Made by a program: the position numbers and the translations under genes. The notes under the pieces were generated by a model that did no database searches, had not been told where the DNA came from, and saw nothing but the letters and a program-made list of their open reading frames with translations. Shown here in pieces: positions 1 through 12,400 of a stretch of 64,000 bases of DNA (positions within the stretch are counted from its first letter, which is position 1; every line of letters begins with the position of its first letter). Source of the DNA: an uncultured Slackia sp. Lineage in GTDB: Bacteria > Actinomycetota > Coriobacteriia > Coriobacteriales > Eggerthellaceae. The stretch lies in contig NZ_CAUHPG010000009.1 in assembly GCF_959608125.1 (NCBI RefSeq), positions 1-64,000 of the forward strand, in the 5' to 3' direction.

Positions 1-1053
<1,053 letters not shown>

Positions 1054-1170
1054 CGCGTCCTCGCAGCTTGTAGGCTTGTGCTCTCCATAAGATATCGGTG
1101 TGGTTTTGCCAGGCGCCGGGAAGTTGGCCCATAATGTGGCGGTTGGAAAAAGACCGATAGGAGTGCGCTT

Positions 1171-2811
1171 ATGCCTCGTGTGCGCCCGTGCGAGACGACG
1201 CTTGACGGCGGAAATACGAAAACCGATGCCTGCCCGCTGGCGGGGGAGAAGGGGCGCAAGGCCGCCGCTATCGCCCTGGCTGTGATCGTGGCGCTCCAGG
1301 CGGTGCTGTGTATCGGGGCCATCGTCACCAAACAGGGCCTGTTCCAGGACGAAAGCTACACGCTTTTCCTGACGAATGGCGAATTCCTCTACGACCTCCC
1401 GGCCGACGGCCAGGTGTATCACGGCGGCGAGCCGTACGAGTCGTGGGTCACGGTGCCCACGTTTCTCGGGGCCGATTACGGCCAGGTGATCCAGAACCAG
1501 ATCAACGACGTGCACCCGCCGCTGCACTACATTCTTCTGGCGGCGCTGTATTCGCTGTTCCCCGGCAGCTGGGACCCGGCCATCGGGCTTTCGCTGAACG
1601 CCGCGGCCATGTGCATCGTGACCGTGCTCTCGTTTTTCACGGCGCGCTTTTTGGGGGTGCCGCGCTGGATGGCGCTTGCCGCGGCCGCCGTGTGGGCGGT
1701 GTCTCCCGCAATGGTCAACGACGCGGTCTATCTGCGCATGTACGGCCTGCTCACCCTGTGGTTCGCCGCCGCGGCCGCCCTTGCCGCGCGCATCGCGAGC
1801 CGTCGTTCGTGCAGCGTCGGCGAAGCCGTCGCTCTCTTTCTCGTGACCGCCTGCGGCGGATTGACCCAGTATTTCTTCCTGCCGTATGCGTTCGTGCTGT
1901 ACCTGTGCGTCGGCATCGTGTTGCTGCTCCACCGCGAAATCGCGGCGGGCGTACGCTTCGCCATAGGTTCGATCGCGGGCGCGCTGAGCGTGTTTCTTCT
2001 GTTTCCCGCGGCATTCGACCATATCTTCTCCGGTTATCGCGGCGTCGAGGCGCTCTCGCGCGCGGCCGACGGCAGCTCGTTCGTCGATTTCTTCGTGCGC
2101 GATTGGCGCCAGCTCGATACGGGCAATACCGGCGGCGTCCTGATTTTGATCGCAATCGTGTTGATCGCGGCCGCTGCGGTCTCGTTCCTCATGTGCCGCA
2201 AGAACGCCGATGCGAAGGCGTCGTCGGGCATGTGCGGCTGGATGTCGGTCGGCGCGTATGTGTCGCTCGCCGTGGCCGCCGTGGCCTTCGTCACGATCAT
2301 CGCGCGTGTGGCGCCGTATCCTTCGATCCGCTATGTGCTCAGCGTGCAGCCCGTGCTGCAGATGTGCGTGTTCCTACCGCTCGCGGGCCTGTGCCTCTGG
2401 CTTGCGAAGAACCGCGCCCGCCAGGCGCTCGTCGCCTTCGCGGTCGTCGCGGTGCTGATTACCGGCCTGGGTTATTCGCATGGTATCAAGTATTGGGACC
2501 AGGAAAACGACGACGTGGCGGCGCTCGCGCAGGAAAACGCGACGTTTATGGGGGTTTGGGAGAATCCGATGATGGTCGAGGCGTTTTTGCCCGATGCGAC
2601 GGATTACGATACGGGCGTGTATTTCTCTTCGCCCGAATCGCTGGGCGCATTCGACTTTTCGCAGGTGGATGGCGGCGTGACGCTCATCGTGCAGGACGGC
2701 GTCGATTTCGCCCCGTATAAGGAGGCCTTCGAGGCCGCCGCTCCTGGCGTGCGGATGACGTACGTGGGCGACACCATCGACCATTTCGACGTGTACGACG
2801 TCGAGCTGTAG
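1171..2811 (+). CDS. Multi-pass membrane glycosyltransferase, GT39/ArnT-like fold
   Basis: A 546-residue integral membrane protein with about ten to twelve hydrophobic segments, the first at residues 31-53. Two features match lipid-linked-sugar glycosyltransferases of the PMT/ArnT (GT39) superfamily: an acidic pair D60-E61 in the first periplasmic loop (motif FQDESYT) and the motif NDVHPPLHY at residues 112-120. These enzymes use a polyprenyl-phosphate sugar to glycosylate a protein or envelope glycan outside the membrane. The ATG is preceded by ATAGGAG at 1157-1163. The C-terminal region (about 430-546) is soluble-looking. Acceptor and donor are unknown, and neighbours do not help. Confidence 0.7.
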   Translation: MPRVRPCETTLDGGNTKTDACPLAGEKGRKAAAIALAVIVALQAVLCIGAIVTKQGLFQDESYTLFLTNGEFLYDLPADGQVYHGGEPYESWVTVPTFLGADYGQVIQNQINDVHPPLHYILLAALYSLFPGSWDPAIGLSLNAAAMCIVTVLSFFTARFLGVPRWMALAAAAVWAVSPAMVNDAVYLRMYGLLTLWFAAAAALAARIASRRSCSVGEAVALFLVTACGGLTQYFFLPYAFVLYLCVGIVLLLHREIAAGVRFAIGSIAGALSVFLLFPAAFDHIFSGYRGVEALSRAADGSSFVDFFVRDWRQLDTGNTGGVLILIAIVLIAAAAVSFLMCRKNADAKASSGMCGWMSVGAYVSLAVAAVAFVTIIARVAPYPSIRYVLSVQPVLQMCVFLPLAGLCLWLAKNRARQALVAFAVVAVLITGLGYSHGIKYWDQENDDVAALAQENATFMGVWENPMMVEAFLPDATDYDTGVYFSSPESLGAFDFSQVDGGVTLIVQDGVDFAPYKEAFEAAAPGVRMTYVGDTIDHFDVYDVEL

Positions 2812-2852
2812 GCTCGCGTCGCCTATGCCGTCGCGCTGTTAAGGGGGAAGCG

Positions 2853-3737
2853 ATGCGAAGCAAGGAAGTGGCGGACCTCGCGGGCGTGACGGTCCGTACG
2901 TTGCGGCATTATTACCATATGGGGCTTTTGCCAGAACCCCCTCGTTCGGCGAACGGGTATCGCGTCTATGGCGCGACCGATGTGGCGCGCGTGCTGCGCA
3001 TCAAACGGCTCGCATCGCTGGGCATTTCATTGCAGCAGGTCAAAGAGATGCTCGATGAAGAAGGTTCCGATGCCGCCGCGCACTCGGGAAACGAAGCGTT
3101 GGATGCGCTCGACGCCGAACTGGCCGAGCGCATCGAGCATCTGCAGGAGCAGCGTCGCATCATCGCCGAATTGCGCGAGCGCTCGATTTCTCCCGATGCG
3201 CCCTCTGCATTCGCCGAACATCTCGCTCGCCTGAAGCAAGCGGGCGCAGGTTCCCGTTTCGTCGAAACCGAGCTCGCGGGCCTGTTCTTGGTGGACCGGT
3301 TGCTCGCTACGGGTTCGGAAGAGGCCGAATCGGTGGTGCAGTTTTTCGAGCTTCTCGGCGAGTCGGATCGGACCGACCGCTATGTGCAGCTCAACGAGCG
3401 CCTCTTCGCGCTGCCCGCCGATGCGGACGAGGCCGAGCGGCAGAACCTGGCCGATGATTTCGTCTCGTTCATGCTTCCGCTTCTCGACCGCGGATGCGAG
3501 CGTTACGGCTGGGATCTTTCACGCGCACGGATCGAAGCCATGGCGGCGCCGTCGGGCATGGATTCGGGCCATTGCGCCGCAGACCCGGGGGAGTCCGAGG
3601 GCGATGCAGGCGACGGCTCGGCCTACGACGTGTTCGACCTGTATGACATGGAAACGCTCAATGCCGCTCAGCGCGATATGAGCGAGCGGGTTTCCTCCGG
3701 CGTGTTGAGGGCGCTTATGGAGCGCGTTCCGTCGTAG
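2853..3737 (+). CDS. MerR-family transcriptional regulator
   Basis: A 294-residue regulator with a clear MerR winged helix-turn-helix at residues 1-70 (TVRTLRHYYHMGLL, then GYRVYG) and a following dimerisation helix region to about residue 125. The C-terminal part (about 130-294) has no recognised motif and no obvious metal-binding cysteines, so a small-molecule effector is more likely than a metal. The start has an AGGGGGAAG Shine-Dalgarno just upstream. It lies directly before an MFS exporter, with a MerR-style palindrome between the two genes, so it probably controls that exporter. Effector unknown. Confidence 0.88.
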   Translation: MRSKEVADLAGVTVRTLRHYYHMGLLPEPPRSANGYRVYGATDVARVLRIKRLASLGISLQQVKEMLDEEGSDAAAHSGNEALDALDAELAERIEHLQEQRRIIAELRERSISPDAPSAFAEHLARLKQAGAGSRFVETELAGLFLVDRLLATGSEEAESVVQFFELLGESDRTDRYVQLNERLFALPADADEAERQNLADDFVSFMLPLLDRGCERYGWDLSRARIEAMAAPSGMDSGHCAADPGESEGDAGDGSAYDVFDLYDMETLNAAQRDMSERVSSGVLRALMERVPS

Positions 3738-3832
3738 GGGCGTTGCCGCGCGGTCGGCCGCATGCTTTCCAGGGGTCTAGTCTTCATTTGTGTCGGCTTT
3801 GTGTATCGCGTCGATGGGACCCGCGAATCGCG

Positions 3833-3876
3833 TTGACTATGACGTTGCGTCATAGTTTTTCATACGGAGCGTCATA
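3833..3876 (+). promoter_or_regulatory. Likely MerR operator and promoter in front of the MFS exporter
   Basis: A perfect inverted repeat with 9-bp arms (ACTATGACG and CGTCATAGT, spacer TTG) covers 3836-3856. It begins inside a -35-like TTGACT at 3833-3838 and lies across the spacer before a weak -10-like TCATAC at 3860-3865. A third copy of the half-site, CGTCATA, follows at 3870-3876. MerR regulators typically bind a palindrome in a long promoter spacer, and the regulator gene ends about 100 bp upstream. Confidence 0.65.
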
Positions 3877-3908
3877 CCGATTTCATTCCGTGAAGAAAGG
3901 AACGCTCC

Positions 3909-5129
3909 ATGACGAAGCTGCGTGCCACTTTGCCGTTCGTCATCTCGAACTCGTTTTCCCTGCTGGGCAATTCCATCGCCGGCGTCGTGCTGCCGCTCGT
4001 GCTGCTCGCCAAGACCGGCGACGCTCTTGCAGCGGGAACCCTTGCCATCGTGTGCGCCGTGCCTCAGGTTTTGGCGGGCGTGTTCGGCGGCGCACTGCTC
4101 GACCGTATGAACAGGCGCGATCTTTCCGTCGTTTCAGACATCATCTCCGCGGCATCTATCGCCGCGCTTCCGATCATCGATGCCACGGTGGGTCTGTCGT
4201 TCGGCTGGTTCGTTCTTTGCGGCATCGTCGGCGCCGTGGGCGACATTCCCGGCATGACGGCGCGCGACACGCTGCTGCCGGCCGTGGTCAAGCACGACGG
4301 CCTTGAATTGCAGAAATTCATGGGAGTCGCCCAGTCCGTCGAAAATCTCGTGGTCATCGTGGGACCTGCCGTCGCCTCGATGGGTATGGGCCTTCTGGGA
4401 TCTGCCAATACCCTGTGGCTGACGGCCGCCATGTCCACGATAGCCGCGGTTGTGACGCTGTTCGTTCCCCGCGCGGTGGGCGTCCCCGGCAAGGCGGAGA
4501 AGGCCGAGGATTCCGGCAAGGGTTTGGTCAAAACGGCCGTCGCGTCGACCAAGGAAGGCGTGCGCGTTCTGTTCGCGCGCCATCCCGTGCTGCGCGCATC
4601 GGTGGTCCTCGGCATGCTGATCGTAATCGTCATGGGAAGTTACCAGGGCATGGTGCTGCCCGTGTTCTTCACGCAGGAAAACGCCCCGACGCTTCTGGGC
4701 TACGTGCTTTCGGCCATGTCGGTGGGCGCGCTTGTCGGTTCGCTCGTCTACGCGAAGTGCGCCTATGCGCTCAAGCGCCGTACGTGGTACGTGATTTCGT
4801 TCGTCGGCATGGCGTTCGGCGTGGCGGCCTTGGGCTCTCTGTGGTCTTACGAGGTGCTGTTGCTGGGCGCGGCGTTGCTCGGCCTGGCGTCGGGACCCGT
4901 GTCGGCCCTGTTCGGCTTCTTCGTGTACGGTCTGATTCCCGACGAGCATCGCGGCGCGGCCCTCGGAACGCAGAATTCGCTGCTTTTGGTGGTGACGCCG
5001 GTGGCCGTGTTCGCAACCTCGATCGTGATCGAGGTCGTGGGCGTAGGCACGACGTCGTTCGTCCTTGCGGCCGCGTGGCTCGCACTGACGGTTTACGCGC
5101 TTGCCATGAAGGCAATGCGCGAAATCTAG
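3909..5129 (+). CDS. MFS transporter, probable drug exporter
   Basis: A 406-residue protein of about twelve transmembrane helices in the major facilitator fold. The loop after the second helix has GALLDRMNRRDLSVVSD, matching the conserved GxLxDRxxRR loop of proton-coupled exporters, and the pattern resembles MFS drug/macrolide exporters. AAAGGA at 3896-3901 is a good Shine-Dalgarno. The MerR gene and operator just upstream suggest expression induced by a toxic compound. The substrate cannot be read from the sequence. Confidence 0.85.
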   Translation: MTKLRATLPFVISNSFSLLGNSIAGVVLPLVLLAKTGDALAAGTLAIVCAVPQVLAGVFGGALLDRMNRRDLSVVSDIISAASIAALPIIDATVGLSFGWFVLCGIVGAVGDIPGMTARDTLLPAVVKHDGLELQKFMGVAQSVENLVVIVGPAVASMGMGLLGSANTLWLTAAMSTIAAVVTLFVPRAVGVPGKAEKAEDSGKGLVKTAVASTKEGVRVLFARHPVLRASVVLGMLIVIVMGSYQGMVLPVFFTQENAPTLLGYVLSAMSVGALVGSLVYAKCAYALKRRTWYVISFVGMAFGVAALGSLWSYEVLLLGAALLGLASGPVSALFGFFVYGLIPDEHRGAALGTQNSLLLVVTPVAVFATSIVIEVVGVGTTSFVLAAAWLALTVYALAMKAMREI

Positions 5130-5145
5130 CGGCGAAGCGTGCCGA

Positions 5146-5175
5146 GAAGAGGCGCTCCTCAAGGGGCGCCTCTTC
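5146..5175 (+). terminator. Hairpin after the MFS gene
   Basis: GAAGAGGCGC at 5146-5155 pairs with GCGCCTCTTC at 5166-5175; with three inner pairs the stem reaches 13 bp around a TCAA loop. There is no good T-run, so it may be a weak or factor-assisted terminator. Confidence 0.55.
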
Positions 5176-5318
5176 GTGTTCGGGGCGCTTTTCGCGCTGC
5201 TCGTTTTCTGTGGTCGCGGGGGTTTCGCGCCGTGCCGGGGCGCGTCGGCTTTTCGCGTGCGTTATGATTCACAACGAAAAACAGCTATGTAAGCGCATGA
5301 TGCGCGAGAGGTGAAGGC

Positions 5319-6218
5319 ATGCCGCGTTTCTTTCCCGAATCCACCCTGGTTTTTTCAGGCCTGGGGTATGGACCGGAAGGTCCTTATTTGCAGATGAACG
5401 ACCTGGAGGCGCAGAAGCAGATGCGTCTGCCGGTCTTGGGCCGCACATTCACGCTCAAGAAGCTCCCGAAGCGATACTGCATCGGTCCGTTCGATTTGAA
5501 GACCTATGAGTCGAGCGCGTGCCCGCTCATGACGGAACTGCCCGATGCGGGTGCGTATAGCGACGACATGTGTCCGGCGTGCCGTGAGGCCACGGGCTTC
5601 AATCCGGCGTTCTATAACGCCGACGCCATCTCGCCGCAGCAGCGCGCCTACAACCTGACGCCGCACTTCGTGTACATGGCGTATTTCTCGCCGGCCCATT
5701 TGAAGGTGGGCATCTCGTCGGAGACGCGCGGCATCGAGCGCCTGCTCGAACAGGGCGCGCGCGTGGCGGGCATCCTCAAGCGCTATCCCAATGCCGACGA
5801 GGCCCGAGCGCTCGAGGCGAAGCTGTGCGCCCAGGACGGCATTTTGGAAACAATGCGCCTGGGAACGAAGAACAAGCTGCTCAGCGAGCCGTTCAATGCG
5901 CAGGCCGCCATGGATTGCGTGCTCGAGACGGCGCGTGCCCACGGGGTCGAGCCCGAATGCGGCGTGCTGGACCTGACGCCGTACTATTTCGGCGCGGGGG
6001 CGCAGGTGCCCGAAATGATCAAGACGCCCGATGGCTCTCCTGCCGACGCCTGTGCGGGCCGTTGCGTCGGCATGATCGGCGGCACGCTCGCGCTCGAGCA
6101 GCAGGGCAACGTGTTCGTGGTGCCGGTGAAGGATTGGGAGTCGCACGAGGTGGAAATCACCGTGGGCGAGGTGCTCGTCGAATACGATTACGAGCCTCAG
6201 CAGATGGGGCTGTGGTAA
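5319..6218 (+). CDS. DUF2797 family protein
   Basis: A 299-residue soluble protein recognised as DUF2797. It has paired cysteines in the first third (ACPLM near residue 67; MCPACREATGF around residues 86-96) that could bind zinc, and the family core YMAYFSPAHLKVGISS followed by RGIERLLEQGA near residues 128-155. That core recalls GIY-YIG-like folds, but no function is established. Its stop codon overlaps the feoB start (TAATG), so the two are probably co-translated. GAGAGGTGAAGG precedes the ATG. Confidence 0.78.
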   Translation: MPRFFPESTLVFSGLGYGPEGPYLQMNDLEAQKQMRLPVLGRTFTLKKLPKRYCIGPFDLKTYESSACPLMTELPDAGAYSDDMCPACREATGFNPAFYNADAISPQQRAYNLTPHFVYMAYFSPAHLKVGISSETRGIERLLEQGARVAGILKRYPNADEARALEAKLCAQDGILETMRLGTKNKLLSEPFNAQAAMDCVLETARAHGVEPECGVLDLTPYYFGAGAQVPEMIKTPDGSPADACAGRCVGMIGGTLALEQQGNVFVVPVKDWESHEVEITVGEVLVEYDYEPQQMGLW

Positions 6219-8590
6219 TGGCGGGCGCCATGATGACGCTCGATGGGATCGCGCAGGGCCAGGACGCGATCATCGCGTCGGTCGATTGCGTCGAGCCGTC
6301 GTTGCGCAAACACATTCTGGACATGGGCCTGACGCCCGGTACCGAGGTGACGTTCGTCAAATGCGCTCCGATGGGCGATCCCATGGAGGTGCGCCTGCGC
6401 GGCTACGAACTGACGCTGCGCAAGGAGGATGCCGCGCATATCAAGGTGCGCGACGTGCATGCCGCGCACAACCTGCGTCGCGTCAATCCCGCTCAGCGCG
6501 ATACCGTGCATCCCGGCAAGGGCGAGTCGAAATCGTTCCGCCCGCGCGCCGGCGAGCGTGCCAAAGCGGCCGATGCGCCGCTGACCTTCGCGTTGGCAGG
6601 CAACCAGAACTGCGGCAAGACTACGCTGTTCAACCAGCTTACGGGCTCGAACCAGCACGTGGGCAATTTCCCGGGCGTCACGGTGACGCGCAAGGACGGC
6701 ACTATCCGCAAGCACGACGAGGCCACGGTGGTCGATCTGCCTGGCATCTATTCGCTTTCGCCCTACACGGGCGAAGAGGTGGTCACGCGCGAATTCCTGA
6801 TCGGCGAAGCGCCCGATGCGATCATCAATATCGTCGACGCCACCAACATCGAGCGAAACCTGTATCTGACGCTGCAGCTCATGGAGCTCGACATCCCCAT
6901 GGTGCTCGCGCTCAATATGATGGACGAAGTCACGGCTAACGGCGGCACAGTGGACATCAACGCGCTCGAAGCCATGCTCGGCATTCCCGTGGTGCCCATC
7001 TCGGCCGCGAAGGGCGAAGGCATCGACGAGCTGGTCGACCATGCTCTGCACGTGGCGCGTTATGTCGAACGTCCCGGGCGCCAGGATTTCTGCCGCCAGG
7101 ACGGATCCGACGGCGGCGCGCTGCATCGCTGCATTCACGGCATTTCCGAATTGGTCGAAGACCATGCCGTGCGCGCCGGCGTGCCCGTGCGTTTCGCCGC
7201 CACCAAGCTCGTCGAAGGCGACGACCTGGTGCGCGAGGCCCTGCGTTTCGACGAGAACGAGAAGCGCGCCATCGAGCGCATCGTCTCGCAGATGGAAAGC
7301 GAAGGCGGCGCCGACCGCATGGCCGCGCTGGCCGACATGCGCTTCCGCTTCATCGAAGCCGTGTGCGACGCTACGGTGGTCAAGCCGTCGGAGAGCCGCG
7401 AGCATAAGCGCTCGGTGGCGATCGACCGCATCCTGACGGGCCGTTTCACCGCGCTGCCGGTGTTCGTGGCTATCATGGGCGTGGTGTTCTGGCTGACGTT
7501 CGGCGTGGTCGGCGCCGCGCTGCAGGAATGGATGGATGTCGCGGTGGGTTGGGCGACCGACCTGGTGGATGCCGGTCTTACGGCCTGGGGCGTCAACGAG
7601 GTGGTGCATTCGCTCGTGATCGACGGCGCCTTCGCGGGCGTGGGAAGCGTGCTGAGCTTCCTGCCCATCATCGTGGTGCTGTTCTTCTTCCTCTCGCTCT
7701 TGGAGGATTCGGGCTATATGGCCCGCGTGGCGTTCGTGATGGACAAGCTTCTGCGCAAGCTGGGCCTGTCGGGGCGCAGCTTCGTGCCTATGCTGATCGG
7801 CTTCGGCTGTTCGGTACCCGCCATCATGGCCACGCGCACGCTTCCTTCCGAACACGACCGCAAGATGACGGTCATGCTGACCCCGTTCATGAGCTGCTCG
7901 GCGAAGCTGCCTATATACGCCCTGTTTACGGCGGTGTTTTTCCCTGACCATGCGGTCATCGTGATGATTGCGCTCTATGTGATGGGCATGGTTGTGGGCG
8001 TGCTGGTGGCGCTCGTGCTCAAGCGTACGGCGTTCAAGGGCGACCCCGTTCCCTTCGTCATGGAGCTGCCGAACTACCGCATGCCGTCGCTTGGCAATAT
8101 GGGGCGCCTGGTATGGGATAAGGCGAAGGACTTCCTGACCCGCGCATTCACGATCATCTTCCTGGCATCGGTGGTCATCTGGTTCTTGCAGACCTTCGAC
8201 CTGCGCCTCAACGTGACGGCCGATTCCGCCGACAGCCTGCTCGCCATGCTGGGCGGCCTGATCGCGCCGGCGTTCGCGCCGCTCGGCTTCGGCGATTGGC
8301 AGGCTTCGACGGCGTTGGTCACGGGTTTCGTGGCCAAGGAAAGCGTGGTGAGCACCTTGACGGTGCTGCTGGGAAGCGCCTCGGCCATCACGAGCCTGTT
8401 CACGCCTCTGACCGCGTTCGTCTTCTTGACGTTCGCGCTGCTGTACACGCCCTGCGTGGCCGCCATCGCGGCCGTGAAAAACGAGCTGGGCGTCAAAAGC
8501 GCCGTGGCGGTGGTGGCGATGCAGTGCGGCGTTGCCTGGGCGGCGGCATTCATCGTGAAGATGGTCGGCGCGCTGCTCGGCCTAGCATAG
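6218..8590 (+). CDS. feoB: Ferrous iron transporter, FeoA-FeoB fusion
   Basis: A 790-residue protein that imports Fe(II) across the inner membrane. Residues 5-80 form a FeoA-type SH3-like domain (KHILDMGLTPGTEV). A GTPase domain follows: G1 GNQNCGKTT near residue 128, G2 NFPGVTV, G3 DLPG and G4 NMMD. The membrane domain from about residue 405 carries the Gate motif region GFGCSVPAIMATR and the second gate around FMSCSAKLP. I chose the ATG at 6218, which overlaps the upstream stop by one base; the longer open frame upstream lies inside DUF2797. Separate feoA and feoC genes are not present nearby. Confidence 0.96.
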   Translation: MAGAMMTLDGIAQGQDAIIASVDCVEPSLRKHILDMGLTPGTEVTFVKCAPMGDPMEVRLRGYELTLRKEDAAHIKVRDVHAAHNLRRVNPAQRDTVHPGKGESKSFRPRAGERAKAADAPLTFALAGNQNCGKTTLFNQLTGSNQHVGNFPGVTVTRKDGTIRKHDEATVVDLPGIYSLSPYTGEEVVTREFLIGEAPDAIINIVDATNIERNLYLTLQLMELDIPMVLALNMMDEVTANGGTVDINALEAMLGIPVVPISAAKGEGIDELVDHALHVARYVERPGRQDFCRQDGSDGGALHRCIHGISELVEDHAVRAGVPVRFAATKLVEGDDLVREALRFDENEKRAIERIVSQMESEGGADRMAALADMRFRFIEAVCDATVVKPSESREHKRSVAIDRILTGRFTALPVFVAIMGVVFWLTFGVVGAALQEWMDVAVGWATDLVDAGLTAWGVNEVVHSLVIDGAFAGVGSVLSFLPIIVVLFFFLSLLEDSGYMARVAFVMDKLLRKLGLSGRSFVPMLIGFGCSVPAIMATRTLPSEHDRKMTVMLTPFMSCSAKLPIYALFTAVFFPDHAVIVMIALYVMGMVVGVLVALVLKRTAFKGDPVPFVMELPNYRMPSLGNMGRLVWDKAKDFLTRAFTIIFLASVVIWFLQTFDLRLNVTADSADSLLAMLGGLIAPAFAPLGFGDWQASTALVTGFVAKESVVSTLTVLLGSASAITSLFTPLTAFVFLTFALLYTPCVAAIAAVKNELGVKSAVAVVAMQCGVAWAAAFIVKMVGALLGLA

Positions 8591-8622
8591 CGCGGCCGTT
8601 CGGCATCGGGAATGCAACGGAT

Positions 8623-8661
8623 GGCGTCGCGGCGCTTCGCGCGACGCCGCGCGGCTATAAT
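8623..8661 (+). promoter_or_regulatory. Hairpin after feoB followed by a -10 box for the ABC genes
   Basis: GGCGTCGCG at 8623-8631 pairs with CGCGACGCC at 8640-8648, a 9-bp stem without a T-run that could end feoB transcripts. A perfect TATAAT follows at 8656-8661, about 105 bp before the ABC ATPase; no convincing -35 is visible. Confidence 0.4.
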
Positions 8662-8765
8662 GAGGCAAAACGGAAGGCCCGCGTGCTCGATGTCTCCTGC
8701 TTCCGTGCGAGAAGCGGCGGTTCGCTGCGGGCCGAGTGTGACCCCTGCAAGACGGAGCGTGTGCT

Positions 8766-9467
<702 letters not shown>

Positions 9468-9470
9468 GTC

Positions 9471-12400
9471 ATGAAAAGCGTCTTTAATAAAGGGGTGCGG
9501 CGGTCGATCACCCATTCGCTCGGCCGTTTTCTCGCTATAGCCGTGATCGCTGCGCTCGGTACCGGTTTTTATGCGGGCCTGCGCATGACCGGGCCTGACA
9601 TGCGCCTGGCTGCCGATCGGTATTTCGACGGTACGAACACGGCCGACCTGCGTGTCGTGTCCACCCTGGGCTTGAGCGACGACAATATCGACACGCTGCG
9701 CGATATAGAGGGCGTGCAGGGCGTCATGCCCGCTCACGAGGTGGACGTGCTTGCTACGGTCGACGACGTGCAATACACCATGCGCGTTCAGTCGTTCGAC
9801 GCCGACGCCGCCCGTGCCTCCGATACATCCGACGGCGAGCATGCCGTTTCTTCCGACGAATCATATCTGAACAGGCCTATTTTGGTCGAAGGCACGTGGC
9901 CCGAAGGCTCCGACGAGTGCGTGCTGACCGCCGATGTAGTGATGGATAGCGACGTGTCGGTGGGCGATACCGTGAAGGTGCTCGAAGGCACGCAGGATAT
10001 CGACGAGACGCTGGCCTCGCGCGAATACACGGTGACGGGTTTCGTGCGCTGCTCGTACTACGCTTCTCCGACCAATCTGGGAACGACATCTCTGGGCAGC
10101 GGAGCGCTCGAACAGGTGGCGTTCGTCGACAATGCGGGCTTCGCTTCCGATACGCCCTATACCGAAGCGTTTATTTCGGTGGCGGGGGCTTTCGATGAAA
10201 TGGCGGGAAGCGAAGGATACCAGGCGAAGGTCGATGCAGTGGCGCAGCGCATCGAAGACGCCGGCATCGGGGCGGCCCGTTTGAGCGAGGTGAAAGCCGA
10301 AGCGCAATCCGAGCTTGACGAGAAGCGCGCCGAATACGAGTCCGAGCGCGCCGACGCCGAAAGCAAGTTGGCCGACGGCGCGGCCGAGCTCGATGACGCT
10401 CTCGTGCAGCTCGATGACGCCGCCGCGAAGCTCGAAAGCGGCCAGGCCGATTTGGATGCCGCTGCGGGCACCATCGCTTCGAGCGAGCGTGCCATCGCCA
10501 ACGGGCAGGCGTCTTACGATGAGGGCGTGGCGGAACTGGCAGCCCGCCGTGCCGACGCACAGGCTCAGCTGGCCGACGCCCAGGCACGGATCGACGATGC
10601 CCAGGTTCAATACGACCAGGCTATGGCCACGCGATCCGAACTTTCCATGCAACTCGACCAGGCCCGCGCGGGCCTCGGGCAGATAGATGCCGCCATAGCC
10701 GAGAATATGCCTTCGATCGACGAAGGCATCGCGGCCGCCCAGGGCGCGATCGCTGCCGTGCAGGCGCAGATCGATGCGCTCGACCCGAAGGGGCCTGGAT
10801 ATGCGGAGCAGCTGGCGGCGTTGGAGGCGCAGCGCGCGAAGGCCCAGGGCATGCTCGATGAGCTGCAAGGGCGCAAAGACGAGCTGCTCGGCCAGCGCGC
10901 GCAGCTCGCAGGGGCCGTGGATCGGTTGACGGCGGGTATCGCGCAGATCGACGGCCAGACCGCCGGCGTGCCCGAGCAGCTTGCAGCTGCCCGAGAAGAG
11001 CTTTCCGCCCAGCGCGCCGCTGCCGAAGAAAGCTTCGCTGCGGCTCAGCGTCAGCTTGACGCCGCCGCAGCCGAGTTGGCGAGCGGCCGTGCGCAGCTGC
11101 AGTCGGGTAAGAGCGCCTATGCCGCAGGCGTCGCCGAGCTTGCCGACGGCAGGGCGGAATACGGCGAGGGTTTGACGTCCTACGAAGAGGGCAAGGTCGA
11201 ATACGACGAGCAGAAGGCCGACGCCGAGGCTCAGTTCGCCGATGCCGAAAAGCAGCTCGCCGAAGCCCAGGAGGAGGTCGACGAGCTCGAGGCTCCTGAA
11301 ATCCTCGTGCTCGACCGCTCGAAGAACATGGGCGCCGAAAGCTTCAAATCCGATGCGGGCCGCATCGACCGCATCGCCATGGTGTTTCCGTTCATCTTCT
11401 TCCTGGTGGCTGCCCTGGTGTCGCTGACCACCATGACGCGCATGGTGGAAGAGGAACGCGTGCTGATCGGCACGTACAAGGCGCTCGGATACAGCAACGC
11501 GCGCATCATCTCGAAGTATCTGGTGTATGCGGCGGTTGCCAGCGGCGTCGGCGCGCTCGTGGGCATCGTGGCGCTTTCGCTGTTCCTGCCGTATTTCATC
11601 ATGAACGCCTATGCGATCATCTACGCGGTGCCGCCGCGTCCCGTGCCGATCGACCCCGGTATGGCGCTGCTTTCTGCGGGCTTGGGCATGGGCATCACGC
11701 TGGCGGCCACCTGGTTCGCAGCGGCTTCGACCCTGCGTGAAGCGCCGGCCGCGCTCATGCTGCCGCGCGCGCCCAAGGCCGGCAAGCGCATCCTGCTCGA
11801 GCGCATCAAGCCGCTGTGGAGCCGCATGTCGTTCTCGTGGAAGGTCACGTCGCGCAACATCTTCCGCTACAAGCGCCGTTTCTTCATGGCCATCGTGGGC
11901 ATCGCGGGCTGCACGGCGTTGCTGCTGACGGGCTTGGGCCTGCAAAACGCCATCAACGACATCATCGACAAGCAGTTCGGCGAGATCTACCACTACAACA
12001 TGGTGGTGCGCGAGGCCGACGACGTGTCCGACGAAGACGCCTCTCAGGTCGAAGCCGCGTTGGCGGCATCGGGCGAAGGCGCCGCGTTCACGGCGGCCCA
12101 TACCGAGAATATGCTGGCCGCCCGCGTGGACGACCCCGACGGCGAGCATCAGCGCTTCGAGCTGATCGTACCCGAGGATCCGGCCGACTTCGCGACGTAC
12201 GTCACCATGCGCGAGCGTCTGGGCCACGACCCGCTGAGCCTCGACGACGACGGCGTGGTGATCAGCGAGAAGCTGGCGATCGAGCTCGGCCTCGAACAGG
12301 GCGACCCGATCCTGCTCTTCGACGAAGACGCGGTGGGCAACGCCGCCGGCGCAGGCCGCGAGACGCGCGTGGCGGGCATCATGGAAAACTACGTGAGCCA

